Source of the DNA: Corynebacterium aurimucosum
Lineage (GTDB): Bacteria > Actinomycetota > Actinomycetes > Mycobacteriales > Mycobacteriaceae
NCBI RefSeq assembly: GCF_030408555.1
Contig: NZ_CP047048.1
Location: 2,542,001 to 2,606,000, forward strand
Reading direction: 5' to 3'
Length of the DNA stretch: 64,000 nucleotides
The notes below the pieces were generated by a model that had not been told where the DNA came from, searched no databases, and saw only the letters and a program-made list of their open reading frames with translations. The position numbers and the translations under genes were made by a program. Positions 9,211 to 19,120 of the stretch are shown piece after piece. Numbering within the stretch: the first letter of the stretch is position 1; each line of letters opens with the position of its first letter.

Positions 9211-10311
9211 TTAGGTATCCGGCGGTACTGCGTCGAATAAGTCCCCGTTAGCCTGCTGCTTCAATGCTGCTTGCGCTGCCTTGTACGCTGGCTGGGACGT
9301 AATCGGATCCGCCCAGGGTGGCACATAATCCACCCCACCCCGCAACCGGAAGACATAGCCAGCACCAGTCGGCTTATCCGGATCATCATCATTGATGCCA
9401 TTGTGATAGGCACACAACATCGTCAAATTCGGTGGATCCGTGGTCCCACCAGCTTTCCACGGCACCAAATGATGCACCTGGCAATAGTCAGCCGGCTTAT
9501 TGCACCCTTCACGCGCACACGTCGGATGCTCCGCACTGGCCATAATCCGCTGCTCAAACCCCGCCAAACGCCGCACCCTGTGCAACCACACCGGCCCAAT
9601 CGTCGGATGCACCAACGTGACATACCCAACCTCAGCAAACTTATAAGTGACAAACTCCCGGCCAGTCATCCGCCCGCCATTGGTGAGTTCAAGCTCAATA
9701 TCATCACCCTCACCTCGCACAATCCGATCAAACTCATCCAAGGTCACCACCACATTGGTAGCCACCGCAGGCTTAGTGCCCCCGTGTGCCTTATCAAAGA
9801 ACACCTGGCCTACCGCATCCAACAAATCAGCCCGATTAATCGACTCCAAAGTCCCGCGCATCTCACTAATGCGCAAGGCTGAATCAGTAATCGTCAACGA
9901 ATGCGGCCCCACCTTCCGATACGTCAGACGCACCCCGACCTCCGGCACCCGCCGCGGCCGCAACTGCTTCAACCGTTCGTTTGCCACCTTCGGGATACGG
10001 TGTGCTGGGGTCCCCGCCAAGCGGACACGCAGATTCCACGCATCCAACTCTTTTTTCACCTTGGCGGTATAGGACTCGATCAAACTCAACGTCGCCACAT
10101 CATGCCTGTGAGAAGCAGCAGCCGCACGCGCTTGGCGCTGCTTGCCCGTAAAACGCGTCGGCCCGAAATACACCCCATGCAACCCAGCCAACTCCGCAGC
10201 ATCAGCCTTTGATGCACCACGCGCGCGTAAATCATCCACACTGCCCACCGCAAGCCCCACAAGCTCCAACCCCGAACTGCGGTAGGAGAAATAAGTCTCC
10301 AAATCCCCCAT
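9211..10311 (-). CDS. DUF222 / HNH endonuclease signature protein
   Basis: 366 residues from the ATG at 10311 (MGDLETYFSY), which is preferred because residues encoded further upstream look random. The N-terminal two thirds resemble the DUF222-type helical region common in actinobacterial HNH proteins. The C-terminal HNH motif is complete: CAREGCNKPADYCQVHHL, then a conserved GG and PPNLTMLCAYHNGIND, with two cysteine pairs and the HH pair. Such genes are multi-copy in actinobacteria and of unknown role; nuclease activity is predicted only. It is convergent with the amidase and follows the HAD gene on the same strand, 122 bases away. Confidence 0.8.
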   Translation of the reverse strand: MGDLETYFSYRSSGLELVGLAVGSVDDLRARGASKADAAELAGLHGVYFGPTRFTGKQRQARAAAASHRHDVATLSLIESYTAKVKKELDAWNLRVRLAGTPAHRIPKVANERLKQLRPRRVPEVGVRLTYRKVGPHSLTITDSALRISEMRGTLESINRADLLDAVGQVFFDKAHGGTKPAVATNVVVTLDEFDRIVRGEGDDIELELTNGGRMTGREFVTYKFAEVGYVTLVHPTIGPVWLHRVRRLAGFEQRIMASAEHPTCAREGCNKPADYCQVHHLVPWKAGGTTDPPNLTMLCAYHNGINDDDPDKPTGAGYVFRLRGGVDYVPPWADPITSQPAYKAAQAALKQQANGDLFDAVPPDT

Positions 10312-10433
10312 GCGACAAAGACTAAAACACCACCACCCACCCCGCAACCGGAGGCAAAAACTCTCAGGTTCCGCCACAAATAGAGCAGGTAGCGCGGGGT
10401 TTCACGGCTACAGCGCGGCGGGGTACAGCAGCG

Positions 10434-11279
10434 CTAGAACCAACGCTCAAGGACCTTTGCCACACCTGCTTGGTGGTGCGCTAACGTCACAGTATCTGCG
10501 GCCGCCACGACATCCGGGTGTGCGTTCTCCATGGCAACACCGCACCCAGCCCACTCGAGCATCTCGATATCGTTGGGCATATCGCCAAAGGCGATGATGT
10601 CTTCGCGGGCGATACCGTGGTGCTCAGCCAACCACTTAATTCCGCGCTGCTTCGTCACGTTGGGGGCCGCCACCTCGAGGATGCCCTCGGACATTGAGTA
10701 AGTCACGTGGGCAAGCTCGGAATCGATGTGGGGAGCGATGAGGCTGTAGAGCTCCGGCGCGGAGAATGCGGTGTTGCGAATCAACAGCTTCACCGCCGGC
10801 CGGGACACCAACTCCCCCACGCTAACCAGCCCAAAGCCTTCGAAGAGCGCGTTTTCCGAATAGTGCGACTCAACCACGAAGAGTTCCTCAACCGGATCCA
10901 AAACCGAGCCGCCCGCACGTTCCGCACCAAAGCCAACGCCGCCATGGGGCTCGAGTACCTTGGTGGCTACCTCTACGGTTTCCGCGAGGGCCTCCGGCGA
11001 GAGTCCGTGGGCGGAGAGCACGCGGTCTTCCGCTGAGTCATAAATCACCGCGCCATTTGATGTCACGCACACTGGGCGCACGGTCAGCTGGTCCAGCACA
11101 GGCATGATCCAGCGGAAGGGCCGGCCAGTTGCCAGCGCGAACTCGCTGCCCGCTGCAACCGCGCGGGCCACTGCTTCGCGGTTTCGCCTGGGCACCCGGT
11201 GGTTCCGGTCCAATAAGGTGCCGTCGATATCACTAATGATGAGGCGCGGAGCGCGGTCCGAAAATACGTCACTGGCCAT
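10434..11279 (-). CDS. HAD-superfamily Cof-type phosphatase
   Basis: 281 residues, the usual size of Cof/type IIB HAD phosphatases. Motif I is SDIDGTLL (about 14-21), motif II a Thr in ALATGRP, motif III Lys in the KLLIRN region and the GIKWLAEHHGI cap-core junction, and motif IV GDMPNDIEML (about 237-246). The substrate is unknown; related enzymes act on sugar phosphates or flavin precursors. The gene lies downstream of glpK but a strong terminator separates them. It provides a good internal comparison for the degenerate HAD-like end of the acyltransferase at 15921. Confidence 0.87.
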   Translation of the reverse strand: MASDVFSDRAPRLIISDIDGTLLDRNHRVPRRNREAVARAVAAGSEFALATGRPFRWIMPVLDQLTVRPVCVTSNGAVIYDSAEDRVLSAHGLSPEALAETVEVATKVLEPHGGVGFGAERAGGSVLDPVEELFVVESHYSENALFEGFGLVSVGELVSRPAVKLLIRNTAFSAPELYSLIAPHIDSELAHVTYSMSEGILEVAAPNVTKQRGIKWLAEHHGIAREDIIAFGDMPNDIEMLEWAGCGVAMENAHPDVVAAADTVTLAHHQAGVAKVLERWF

Positions 11280-11410
11280 AGCCCCGAGTCTACGTCAGGG
11301 CGACACGCTCAATGGCGTGCCCGCAACGTGGTCAGCCACCACACCGTCCGACTGTCACGCAGGAGCTCCACCACCGCGTTGCGTCCAGCCGCACTCGGCG
11401 ACTTCTAAAA

Positions 11411-11459
11411 CGACGAAAGCGGCCGCAACGAGAATGCTCGTGACGGCCGCGTCTTCGTG
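11411..11459 (-). terminator. Rho-independent terminator of the glp genes
   Basis: A long stem built from GCGGCCGC and ACGAG arms around an AATG loop, with outer CGACGAA/TTCGTG pairing. On the minus strand it is followed by TTTTAG. It lies just after the glpK stop. Confidence 0.75.
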
Positions 11460-11479
11460 CAACGACTCCTGGTTAGCTC

Positions 11480-13027
11480 TTAGGCGATAACGTCGTCATC
11501 GTCGACGTCTTCCCAGTTCAGGGAACGCTTGATGGCGCGCTTCCAGTCGCGGTAGAGAGCGTCTACCTCGTCCTTCTCGCGCTGTGGCTTCCAGACCTTG
11601 AAGTCTCCCTGCTGGGAGCCCAGCACGCTGAGGTCATCCCAGAAGCCCGAGTCCAAGCCGGCGGCAAAGGCCGCACCGGTGGCGGTAGTCTCCACGTTCT
11701 TCGGGCGGTGCACCTCCACGCCGAGCATGTCCGCCTGGAACTGCATGAGCAGCTCGTTCATGGTCATGCCGCCGTCGACGCGCAGCTCGGTGATCTCCAC
11801 GCCGGAATCAGCAACCATGGCGTCAGCGACGTCACGGGTCTGGTACGCGGTGGATTCCAGGACCGCGCGGGCCAAGTGCTTGCGGTTGGCGTAGCGGGTC
11901 AAGCCCACGATGACACCACGAGCGTCCGGGCGCCAGTACGGAGCGAAGAGGCCGGAGAAGGCCGGCACGATGTAGACGCCGCCGTTGTCCTTGACCTCGC
12001 GGGCCAGGTTCTCAATGGACGCGGAGTTCGGGATAAGTTGCAGGTTATCGCGCAGCCACTGCACCAGGGAACCACCCATGGAGACGGAACCCTCGAGCGC
12101 ATAGACTGGGCGCTCGCCCTCGCGCTGGAAGCACACGGTGGTGAGCAGGCCGTTATCGGAGAACTTCGGCGTGGTACCGGTGTTGAGCAGGAGGAACAGA
12201 CCGGTGCCGTAAGTGTTCTTGGCAGAACCCGGGCGGAAGCAGCCCTGGCCAAACATGGCGGCCTGCTGGTCACCCAGGATGGCGCGAATCGGCACACCGG
12301 ACAGCGAGCCACGCTCGCGGACAGTGCGGAAGTCGCCCAGGGACGGACGGATCTCCGGGAGCATGGAGGTCGGGATACCCATCTCCTTGCACAGTTCCTC
12401 ATCCCACTCGAGCTTCTCGATGTCCATGAGGAGGGTACGGGAGGCATTGGTGACATCGGTCGCGTGCAGGGCCTCTTGGCCGTTGTCGCCGTCGGCGCCA
12501 CCGGTGAGGTTCCACAGCAACCAGGTATCGATGGTGCCGAAGAGCAGCTCGCCAGCCTCAGCGCGCTCGCGGGCGCCCTCCACGTTATCGAGGATCCACT
12601 TCACCTTCGGGCCGGCAGGGTAGGAATTGATGATGAGGCCGGTGCGACGACGCCACTTGTCCGCACCGTCGTCGCCGGCGAGTTCCTTACAAATGTCGGT
12701 GGTTCGGGTGTCCTGCCACACGATGGCGTTGTAGACCGGCTTGCCGGTGTTCTTGTCCCACACAACGGTGGTCTCACGCTGGTTGGTGATACCCAAAGCG
12801 GCGATGTCTTCAACGTTGATGTCGCCGTTGGCCAAGGCCTCACCCACCGCGCGGCGGGTATTGCTCCAGATTTCCTCTGGGTCATGCTCGACCCAGCCCT
12901 TCTCTGGGAAAATCTGCTCGTGCTCGAGCTGGCCGACGGACACCTGCTCTCCGTCGTGGTTGAAAATGATGCAACGCGTGGAGGTCGTACCCTGGTCAAT
13001 CGCTGCAACGTAGCTCTTGGTGGACAT
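11480..13027 (-). CDS. glpK: Glycerol kinase
   Basis: ATP-dependent phosphorylation of glycerol to sn-glycerol 3-phosphate in the cytosol. 515 residues, close to the family norm. The N-terminal phosphate-binding segment [14 protein letters not shown] (about 9-22), the GITNQRET motif, the FGK-type signatures VRWLRDN-like and [14 protein letters not shown] are present. It is the last gene of a glpD-glpF-glpK series, 24 bases after glpF, with an SD-like AGGAG before the ATG. The product feeds GlpD or phospholipid synthesis. Confidence 0.97.
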   Translation of the reverse strand: MSTKSYVAAIDQGTTSTRCIIFNHDGEQVSVGQLEHEQIFPEKGWVEHDPEEIWSNTRRAVGEALANGDINVEDIAALGITNQRETTVVWDKNTGKPVYNAIVWQDTRTTDICKELAGDDGADKWRRRTGLIINSYPAGPKVKWILDNVEGARERAEAGELLFGTIDTWLLWNLTGGADGDNGQEALHATDVTNASRTLLMDIEKLEWDEELCKEMGIPTSMLPEIRPSLGDFRTVRERGSLSGVPIRAILGDQQAAMFGQGCFRPGSAKNTYGTGLFLLLNTGTTPKFSDNGLLTTVCFQREGERPVYALEGSVSMGGSLVQWLRDNLQLIPNSASIENLAREVKDNGGVYIVPAFSGLFAPYWRPDARGVIVGLTRYANRKHLARAVLESTAYQTRDVADAMVADSGVEITELRVDGGMTMNELLMQFQADMLGVEVHRPKNVETTATGAAFAAGLDSGFWDDLSVLGSQQGDFKVWKPQREKDEVDALYRDWKRAIKRSLNWEDVDDDDVIA

Positions 13028-13051
13028 AACTTTCTCCTTGTCGGGGGTGTT

Positions 13052-13789
13052 TTAAAGGGCTATGGATAGCAGGCCAACGGCGACGGCCGAGAGAGTCGGC
13101 GCGACGACCGGAACCCAGGCATAGCTCCAGTTTCCAGTGCCCTTGTCTTTGATGGGGAGGACAAAGGCGTACATGATGCGGGGGCCGAGGTCACGAACCG
13201 GGTTGATGGCATATCCGGTGGGGGTGCCGAGGGACAGACCGATAGACACGATGACGAAGGCCACGCCGAAGTAGCTCAGCGGACCGAGCTCGCCGCCGGC
13301 AGGACCGAAGGCGATAAACATAAGCAGCACGGTGGTAGCGATGAACTCTGTCACTGCGTTCCAGCCGTTATTCGGGTGCGCCGGGTTCGTAAAGAAAATA
13401 CCGCCGGTATTCTTGTTGGCTCCGGTGACGTTGCCGGCTTCGTCGACATTGTTGGCATCGAAAAGCTGCTTAAACGTTGCCCACGCCAGGAAAGCACCGA
13501 GCATGGCGCCCAAGATCTGACCCAGGAGGTAATAAGGCACAAGGCTCCACTCAAGAGAGCCGTTGACAGCGAGCATGATGGTCACCGCCGGGTTAAGGTG
13601 ACCGCCAGTGGGGTCCGCGATGCTAGCACCCAAGTAGACGCCGAGGCCCCAGCCCATTGCGATAACGATCCAGTCTGAACCGCGCGCCGCGGAGGTGCGG
13701 AGGTTTACAGTGGCGCAGACGCCGTTACCCAACAGGAGCAGCACTGCCGTGCCAAGGAACTCCCACAGGAATGCATCAGTTCCGGTCAT
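13052..13789 (-). CDS. glpF: Glycerol facilitator (MIP/aquaglyceroporin)
   Basis: 245 residues with six transmembrane helices expected. Both pore motifs are present: GGHLNPAVT in the first half and the variant INPVRDLGPR in the second, where Asp after NPxR is the usual mark of glycerol-conducting members rather than water channels. It is encoded between glpD and glpK, so glycerol uptake, phosphorylation and oxidation are grouped. GGACAAG precedes the start. A hairpin upstream (13821-13856) separates it from glpD. Confidence 0.95.
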   Translation of the reverse strand: MTGTDAFLWEFLGTAVLLLLGNGVCATVNLRTSAARGSDWIVIAMGWGLGVYLGASIADPTGGHLNPAVTIMLAVNGSLEWSLVPYYLLGQILGAMLGAFLAWATFKQLFDANNVDEAGNVTGANKNTGGIFFTNPAHPNNGWNAVTEFIATTVLLMFIAFGPAGGELGPLSYFGVAFVIVSIGLSLGTPTGYAINPVRDLGPRIMYAFVLPIKDKGTGNWSYAWVPVVAPTLSAVAVGLLSIAL

Positions 13790-13820
13790 AACTTGTCCTT
13801 TCTCTTTTGCCTAGGACAAA

Positions 13821-13856
13821 GGCCCAGCGAGAGACAGCAAACGTCCTCGCTGGGCC
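13821..13856 (-). terminator. Intercistronic hairpin between glpD and glpF
   Basis: Perfect 11-base arms GGCCCAGCGAG and CTCGCTGGGCC with a 14-base loop, ten bases after the glpD stop. On the minus strand it is followed only by TTTGTCC, so it may be a partial terminator or an mRNA-stability hairpin. Confidence 0.65.
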
Positions 13857-13865
13857 CCGTGACGC

Positions 13866-15590
13866 TTAGGCTTCTTCCTTAGTGGCTCGTGCGCTGCCAG
13901 CGCGCTCGAGAATGTCATTTGCCTCACGGTCGGTGAGGGCAGCCTCGGCGGCAAGCTCCGCCTCGGTGTGCTGCTTGAAGTGGCTAACCTCGCGCTCAAT
14001 GTCGCTCTGGTCCCAGCCCAGCAGTGGCGCGACGAACTCAGCAATAGGCTGAGCAGCGGCAACGCCTCGGTCGGCGAATTCGATGGCTACGCGCAGGCGG
14101 CGAGACACGATGTCGTCGATGTGCAGTGCACCCTCGTGGGTGACGGCGTAGCGGGCCTCAGCCCAGATGTAGCTCTCAGCGCCCGGAATCGGCTCAAGGA
14201 GGGAGGCATCTTCGGCGGCCGGAGCCAGCACCTCGCTGATGAGCGAACCGTAGCGGCCAAGCAGGTGCTCGATGCGCTTCTCGTCGAGGTTGTAGCGGCG
14301 AGCAAGCGCCGGAACCTGGTTGGCCAGAGCATGGTAGCCGTCCGCGCCCAAGATCGGGGTGCGCTCGGTGACGGATTCTGCCACCTTGAAGCCCAGTTCC
14401 TTAGCGGCCAGGTCCACCGCGTCCTTACCGATGACGCGGTAAGTCGTGTACTTACCACCAGCAACGGAGACGAGGCCCGGGGCTACTCGGGCAACGGCGT
14501 GGTTGCGGGAGAGGTTGGTGGTGGAGTCGGACTTACCGGACAGCAGCGGGCGCAGACCGGAGTAGACACCAACGATGTCCTCGCGCGTGATCTTGTTGCG
14601 CACGCGCTGGTTGACCTGGTCCAGAATGTAGTCGATATCCGCCTTCGTCGGAGCCGGGTCCGGCAGGGACAGGCCCTTCTCCCAATCGGTGTCGGTGGTA
14701 CCGATGATCCAGTACTCGCCCCACGGGATGACGAAGAGCACGGACTTTTCGGTGACGAAGCACAGCGCGGCATCCGCATCGAGGGCATCCTTCGGAACCA
14801 CGATGTGCACACCCTTGGAGGCGTGAACGGTGAACTTACCCTCCGCGCCGGCCATGTCCTGAATCTTGTCGTTCCAGACACCCGTGGCGTTGATGAAGAC
14901 CTTGCCCTTCACGGTGGTCTCGCGGCCGGTCTCGAGGTCACGGACCTTTGCGGCGGTGATGCGGCCGCGGTTGTCCTTCTCGAAACCGATAACCTCAGTG
15001 CCGGTGCGCACGCTTGCGCCATACTCAGCGGCGGTACGCAGGACGGTCATGGTGTGGCGGGCGTCGTCGACAAGCGTGTCGTAGTAGCGCACGCCACCGA
15101 CGACGGCATCCTCCTTGAGGCCCGGGGTGACCTTGAGCACGCCCTTGCGGGTGAGGTGCTTCTGCATCGGGACGCTCTTGGCACCACCCATGAGGTCATA
15201 GAGGGTAAAGCCGCCGAACATCATGACGCGCTCCCAACCGCGGTGAGTCAGGGGGAAGATGAACTTCAGCGGCTTGACCAGGTGCGGGGCCAGGGTAGAC
15301 ATGTTGAGCTCGCGCTCCTTGAGGGACTCCGCAACGAGGCGGAAGTCAAACATCGCCAGGTAGCGCAGGCCACCGTGGAACATCTTGGAGGAACGCGAGG
15401 ACGTTCCTGCCGCAAAGTCTTGGGACTCCAGCACGGCTGTCTTCAGGCCACGGGTGGCCGCATCCACCGCAGCACCAGCGCCTACTGAGCCGCCGCCGAT
15501 GATGACGACGTCATAATCCTCGGTGGAGTAGTCGTTCCATGTCTTTTCAAAATACTCAGGGTTGAAGCTGTTAATACTCGTCGTGGTCAT
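13866..15590 (-). CDS. glpD: FAD-dependent glycerol-3-phosphate dehydrogenase
   Basis: Membrane-associated enzyme that oxidises glycerol 3-phosphate to dihydroxyacetone phosphate and passes electrons to menaquinone. 574 residues. The N-terminal FAD motif GGGSVGAGAA (about 32-41) and the downstream SRSSKMFHGGLRYL signature are typical, as are GVWNDK, the YTTYRVIGKDAVD region and the C-terminal DAO_C helical domain. It leads the glpDFK group; the ATG is preceded by a GGAG-rich leader. Absence of a LuxR/DeoR-type glp regulator nearby means control cannot be read from the context. Confidence 0.96.
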   Translation of the reverse strand: MTTTSINSFNPEYFEKTWNDYSTEDYDVVIIGGGSVGAGAAVDAATRGLKTAVLESQDFAAGTSSRSSKMFHGGLRYLAMFDFRLVAESLKERELNMSTLAPHLVKPLKFIFPLTHRGWERVMMFGGFTLYDLMGGAKSVPMQKHLTRKGVLKVTPGLKEDAVVGGVRYYDTLVDDARHTMTVLRTAAEYGASVRTGTEVIGFEKDNRGRITAAKVRDLETGRETTVKGKVFINATGVWNDKIQDMAGAEGKFTVHASKGVHIVVPKDALDADAALCFVTEKSVLFVIPWGEYWIIGTTDTDWEKGLSLPDPAPTKADIDYILDQVNQRVRNKITREDIVGVYSGLRPLLSGKSDSTTNLSRNHAVARVAPGLVSVAGGKYTTYRVIGKDAVDLAAKELGFKVAESVTERTPILGADGYHALANQVPALARRYNLDEKRIEHLLGRYGSLISEVLAPAAEDASLLEPIPGAESYIWAEARYAVTHEGALHIDDIVSRRLRVAIEFADRGVAAAQPIAEFVAPLLGWDQSDIEREVSHFKQHTEAELAAEAALTDREANDILERAGSARATKEEA

Positions 15591-15920
15591 TGTTGACCGA
15601 GTCTCCTCTCTCGCTGCACGGCGTCAGAAAGCCCTGCCCTCGTTGACGGTATGCGCAGCATATTGTGCTCATCCACCACGCACCCAGTGTGCCGATTCCT
15701 CGGCTAATTGCTCGGATAGCGGATGAAGAAGAAGTTTTCTCCCACTGCCAATGCTATAGATCACCCAATTTTCTCTCTGGAGACGCTACTCACACGTAAG
15801 TTCCGCTTCCGTAAGCTGGATCTTTTAAGGCATTCCATAGGTGGACAAAATAAAATAACACCCCCTTCCGGGGGTGTTAACGGGCGTTGCGAATGCTTCT
15901 TAAGTCCAGGGTGTCAAGAC
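15591..15920. other. Intergenic region between glpD and the acyltransferase gene
   Basis: 330 bases without a gene. The first 130 should hold the glpD promoter; ATATGCT around 15655-15662 on the minus strand is a possible -10 element. The middle is AT-rich with no supported gene. The right end holds the terminator of the acyltransferase gene (15857-15878). An open frame starting at 15723 lacks a ribosome site and runs into the antisense of the neighbour; I do not call it. Confidence 0.6.
15857..15878 (-). terminator. Rho-independent terminator of the acyltransferase gene
   Basis: AACACCCCC, loop TTCC, GGGGGTGTT; on the minus strand it is followed by ATTTTATTTT. It lies 42 bases beyond the stop of the minus-strand acyltransferase gene. 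Confidence 0.88.
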
Positions 15921-17711
15921 TTATTTCTTCTCCTGCTGCAAGCGCGCCATGGCCTCCAGCACCTCGGCCATTCCGTAGCGCTCAGTGGAATACGTCACCG
16001 CCTGCGCAGCCTTAATCACCTCAATGGGCGCAGTCTCAAGCGCCACCATGCGCACGGCGACGCCCTCCCCGCCCTCCGCAAACGTTTCATCACCAGGCTC
16101 ATTCGCAAAGAATAGAAGGTCCGCAGGCTCGACTCCGATCCTTTTCGCCACAGCCGCCAGCCCCTCGGCGGGCGAGGACGCCGTGACTACTACGCCCCCA
16201 GGAGCATCGTTGAACTGTGCCCCGTCAGCACCTTCTGAACAGGCGATCCGCCAACAGGATTGGGGGAGGTCGCCAAAGGCTGCAGCGTCGAGCACCTCTC
16301 CCTGCGGCGAGAGCACCACCAACTCCTCCACTTGTGGGTGCAAGTGCGTCAGCGCTTCCTGAAGCCGCCTCGAGATTTCCCCGTTCTCCATGCTGAGCGC
16401 ACTCTGATCAGCCACAACCACGCGCGGCACCTCAGAGTATTGAGCCTTCACGCGGTGCGGCAGGCGGGAGACAATAATGCGCGATTGCGTCGCCGCAGAA
16501 AGTAGACCCTGCTCCACCACGGAACCGGCGAAAATTTCCTTGCTGCTCGCGGTCATGGAGGCCTGAGCCTCCATGACGTCAGACTTTAGTTGCGCCATGA
16601 CTTCCGTGACCTTGTCGCGGCCTTCCCCGACGCCGCGCATCGCTTCCTCGACCACCGAGTTAAGGTTTTCCTTGATCCATTCCAGGGTCTCTGGAGCAGT
16701 ACGCGGGCGCTCTTTGCCTTTGTCAGTAGCTGAGCTTTCGGCCTCTACGCCAGGGCTTCCTTCCGCATCAGCAATGTGTTCCGCGCCGTCGGCGCTCTCC
16801 TTGCCATTGGTGTTGGTGCTTGGGCCGTCGCCAAGCACTGCCTCTGCCTCTTCCGAGTTATCCCGCTTCATCAGCGCCATCCGGTCCCGCATGAGCTCCA
16901 CGGTGGCCTCGGAGACGCGGTCCTTGAGGTTAGTCAGGTCATCACGCAGCCGGCGCACGCGGTAGCGCTCAGACTCCACCTCGGAGTCCTGGGCCTCAGC
17001 CTCCTCCAGCGTTGGTGCCCCACCACCCTTGCGGGCGGGCACCCAGAACTCCCCGGCTGGCATCGGTCCGAACTCCGTCTCATACTCCGCCCACAGGCCC
17101 TCCAGGGCCTCCTGCATCCGACGGCGCACCTCCGCGATATCCGCGTCGAAATCGCCCGTCGTGTAATAAGGCTCCAAAGCCTTAATCAGCACCGGCGTCT
17201 TCGTGCGGCCCAAGTGCTTCTTCTGCCCCTTCGTCCAAATACGCTGGGAGCCAAAGATAACCTGCGGAATAATCGGAACGCCCGCACCATGCGCAATACG
17301 CGCCGCACCGTTACGCATGCTGCGAATTTCAAAGCTGCGGGAAATCGTTCCCTCCGCGAAGATCCCCACGAGTTCCCCACTCTTGGCTAGTTCGATGCCT
17401 TTGACAATCGACGCCCCGCCATCGATACGGTCCACCGGGACATGCCCCATGACCTGAAAAAGCTGCCCGGCCACCGGCGCTTGGAAGATGGAGGCCTTAG
17501 CCAAGTAGCGCACCAAACGGCGCTTGCGGTAAGCCAAGAAGGCCCCGAAAAGGAAATCCATGTAACCCGTGTGGTTGCACACGATGACGGCCCCACCCTT
17601 ATCCGGGATATTCTCCTCCCCGGACAAGCGCATCTTGAGCCCCTGGGCCAGAGTCACCCCGCGGCCGATGTGTGTGATCTGCCGGTAGAGGAAGTTAGTC
17701 ACAGCGCTCAT
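15921..17711 (-). CDS. PlsC-type lysophospholipid acyltransferase fused to a degenerate HAD-like domain
   Basis: 596 residues from the ATG at 17711, which has GGAG four bases upstream. Residues about 25-240 form the acyltransferase: CNHTGYMDF (HX4D), a GHVPVDR motif, IFAEGTIS and GVPIIPQV, which matches 1-acylglycerol-3-phosphate acyltransferases. A charged coiled-coil linker (about 245-390) follows. The C-terminal 200 residues align with the Cof-type HAD encoded at 10434: VVVADQSALS in place of DxDGT, and LLFFANEPGDETF in place of GDMPND, ending in a similar GVAV...VIKAAQAVTYS...GMAEVLEAM pattern. The catalytic aspartates are lost, so this part is probably regulatory or structural. It lies 89 bases downstream of serS. 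Confidence 0.85.
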   Translation of the reverse strand: MSAVTNFLYRQITHIGRGVTLAQGLKMRLSGEENIPDKGGAVIVCNHTGYMDFLFGAFLAYRKRRLVRYLAKASIFQAPVAGQLFQVMGHVPVDRIDGGASIVKGIELAKSGELVGIFAEGTISRSFEIRSMRNGAARIAHGAGVPIIPQVIFGSQRIWTKGQKKHLGRTKTPVLIKALEPYYTTGDFDADIAEVRRRMQEALEGLWAEYETEFGPMPAGEFWVPARKGGGAPTLEEAEAQDSEVESERYRVRRLRDDLTNLKDRVSEATVELMRDRMALMKRDNSEEAEAVLGDGPSTNTNGKESADGAEHIADAEGSPGVEAESSATDKGKERPRTAPETLEWIKENLNSVVEEAMRGVGEGRDKVTEVMAQLKSDVMEAQASMTASSKEIFAGSVVEQGLLSAATQSRIIVSRLPHRVKAQYSEVPRVVVADQSALSMENGEISRRLQEALTHLHPQVEELVVLSPQGEVLDAAAFGDLPQSCWRIACSEGADGAQFNDAPGGVVVTASSPAEGLAAVAKRIGVEPADLLFFANEPGDETFAEGGEGVAVRMVALETAPIEVIKAAQAVTYSTERYGMAEVLEAMARLQQEKK

Positions 17712-17800
17712 GGTGCTCCAAACAGCTAAGACCCCGCCGTCGAGAGCAGCGAGGAGGGACAAGAGAGGGCGGCGCGCGAAGCCCCGCGCACCGCGTTCTT

Positions 17801-19063
17801 CTAGGAGTTTACGGGGTACAGCACGTCCTTGCCCACGAATGGGCGCAGGGCCTCCGGAACCACCACGGAGCCATCTGCCTGCTGGTGGTTCTCCAGGATG
17901 GCCACGAGCCAGCGGGTGGTAGCCAGGGTGCCATTGAGCGTGGCGGCGTACTGGGTCTTGCCGTTCTCATCGCGGTAGCGCGTGGACAGGCGGCGCGCCT
18001 GGAAGGTGGTGCAATTCGAGGTCGAGGTGAGCTCGCGGTACGTGCCCTGGGTGGGTACCCACGCCTCGTTATCGAACTTGCGCGCCGCAGAGGAGCCCAA
18101 GTCTCCGCCCGCGATATCGATGGTGCGGTAGGGCAGTTCCATCGCCGCCAGCATGTCCTTTTCCATGTTCAGGAGCTTCTGGTGCATCTCCTCGGCGTCT
18201 TCCGGCTTGCAGTAGACAAACATCTCCAGCTTGTCGAACTGGTGCACGCGCAGGATGCCGCGGGTGTCCTTGCCGTGCGAACCTGCCTCGCGGCGGAAGC
18301 AGGAAGACCAGCCTGCATACTGCAGCGGCCCCTTGGACAGGTCGATGATCTCTTCCTTGTGGTAGCCGGCCAGAGCCACCTCTGAAGTGCCGACCAGATA
18401 CAGGTCATCTGCCGGCAGGTAGTAAACCTCATCCGAGTGCTGACCCAAGAAGCCAGTTCCCTGCATAACGTCCGGGCGCACGAGCACCGGCGGAATCATC
18501 AGCTTAAAGCCTGCCTCACGCGCCTTCTGCGCAGCCAACATCAACATACCCAGTTGCAGGAAGGCGCCGTCACCAGTGAGGTAGTAGAAACGTGCGCCGC
18601 CTACTTTGGCGCCCCGCTTGACGTCGATAAGCCCCAGCGTCTCACCCAGCTCCAGGTGATCCTTCGGTTCGAAGTCGAACTGCGGCTTTTCACCGACCTC
18701 CTCGAGGACGATGAAGTCATCTTCGCCACCCGCCGGAGCACCCTCCACCACGTTGGAAAGCTGATACTGCAGCTCCGTTACCTTGGCCTCGGCCGCGGCC
18801 GCTTCCTCGCCGGCCGCCTTGACCTTCTCCTTCAGCTCGTTGGAGCCCTCCAGCAGCGCTGGGCGCTCCTCGGGGGAGGCCTGGCCAATCTTCTTGCCAA
18901 AGGCCTTCTGCTCCGAGCGCAGCTGGTCTGCCTTCACAATGGCCGCGCGGCGCTGTTCATCGGCGGCAAGCAGCTGGTCCACCAAAGCGGGGTCCTCCCC
19001 ACGGTTTACCTGGGAGGCGCGGACGACATCGGGATTTTCGCGAAGAAACTTGAGATCAATCAC
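17801..19063 (-). CDS. serS: Seryl-tRNA synthetase
   Basis: Class II synthetase that charges tRNA-Ser. 420 residues from the GTG at 19063, giving the standard N-terminus [14 protein letters not shown]; the open frame upstream is not family-like. The N-terminal 110 residues form the antiparallel coiled-coil tRNA arm. The catalytic core shows motif 2 ([21 protein letters not shown]) and motif 3 ([12 protein letters not shown]), plus the TSE motif (VGTSEVAL). It is divergent from a GntR regulator with only 57 bases between the start codons, as in C. glutamicum where farR is next to serS. Confidence 0.96.
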   Translation of the reverse strand: MIDLKFLRENPDVVRASQVNRGEDPALVDQLLAADEQRRAAIVKADQLRSEQKAFGKKIGQASPEERPALLEGSNELKEKVKAAGEEAAAAEAKVTELQYQLSNVVEGAPAGGEDDFIVLEEVGEKPQFDFEPKDHLELGETLGLIDVKRGAKVGGARFYYLTGDGAFLQLGMLMLAAQKAREAGFKLMIPPVLVRPDVMQGTGFLGQHSDEVYYLPADDLYLVGTSEVALAGYHKEEIIDLSKGPLQYAGWSSCFRREAGSHGKDTRGILRVHQFDKLEMFVYCKPEDAEEMHQKLLNMEKDMLAAMELPYRTIDIAGGDLGSSAARKFDNEAWVPTQGTYRELTSTSNCTTFQARRLSTRYRDENGKTQYAATLNGTLATTRWLVAILENHQQADGSVVVPEALRPFVGKDVLYPVNS

Positions 19064-19120
19064 GCCGGATAGTCTAGCGCACGGCCATACCTTTGCGCTG
19101 GTCATAACCAGCGCATTATC

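Noticed and set aside
11708..13069. 453-codon open frame antisense to glpK
   Set aside because: Shadow frame; glpK has full family motifs on the other strand.
13968..15488. 506-codon open frame antisense to glpD
   Set aside because: Shadow of a conserved gene; no support as protein.
15723..16115. 130-codon frame starting with Lys-rich sequence upstream of glpD
   Set aside because: No ribosome site, and most of it is antisense to the acyltransferase gene and crosses its terminator.
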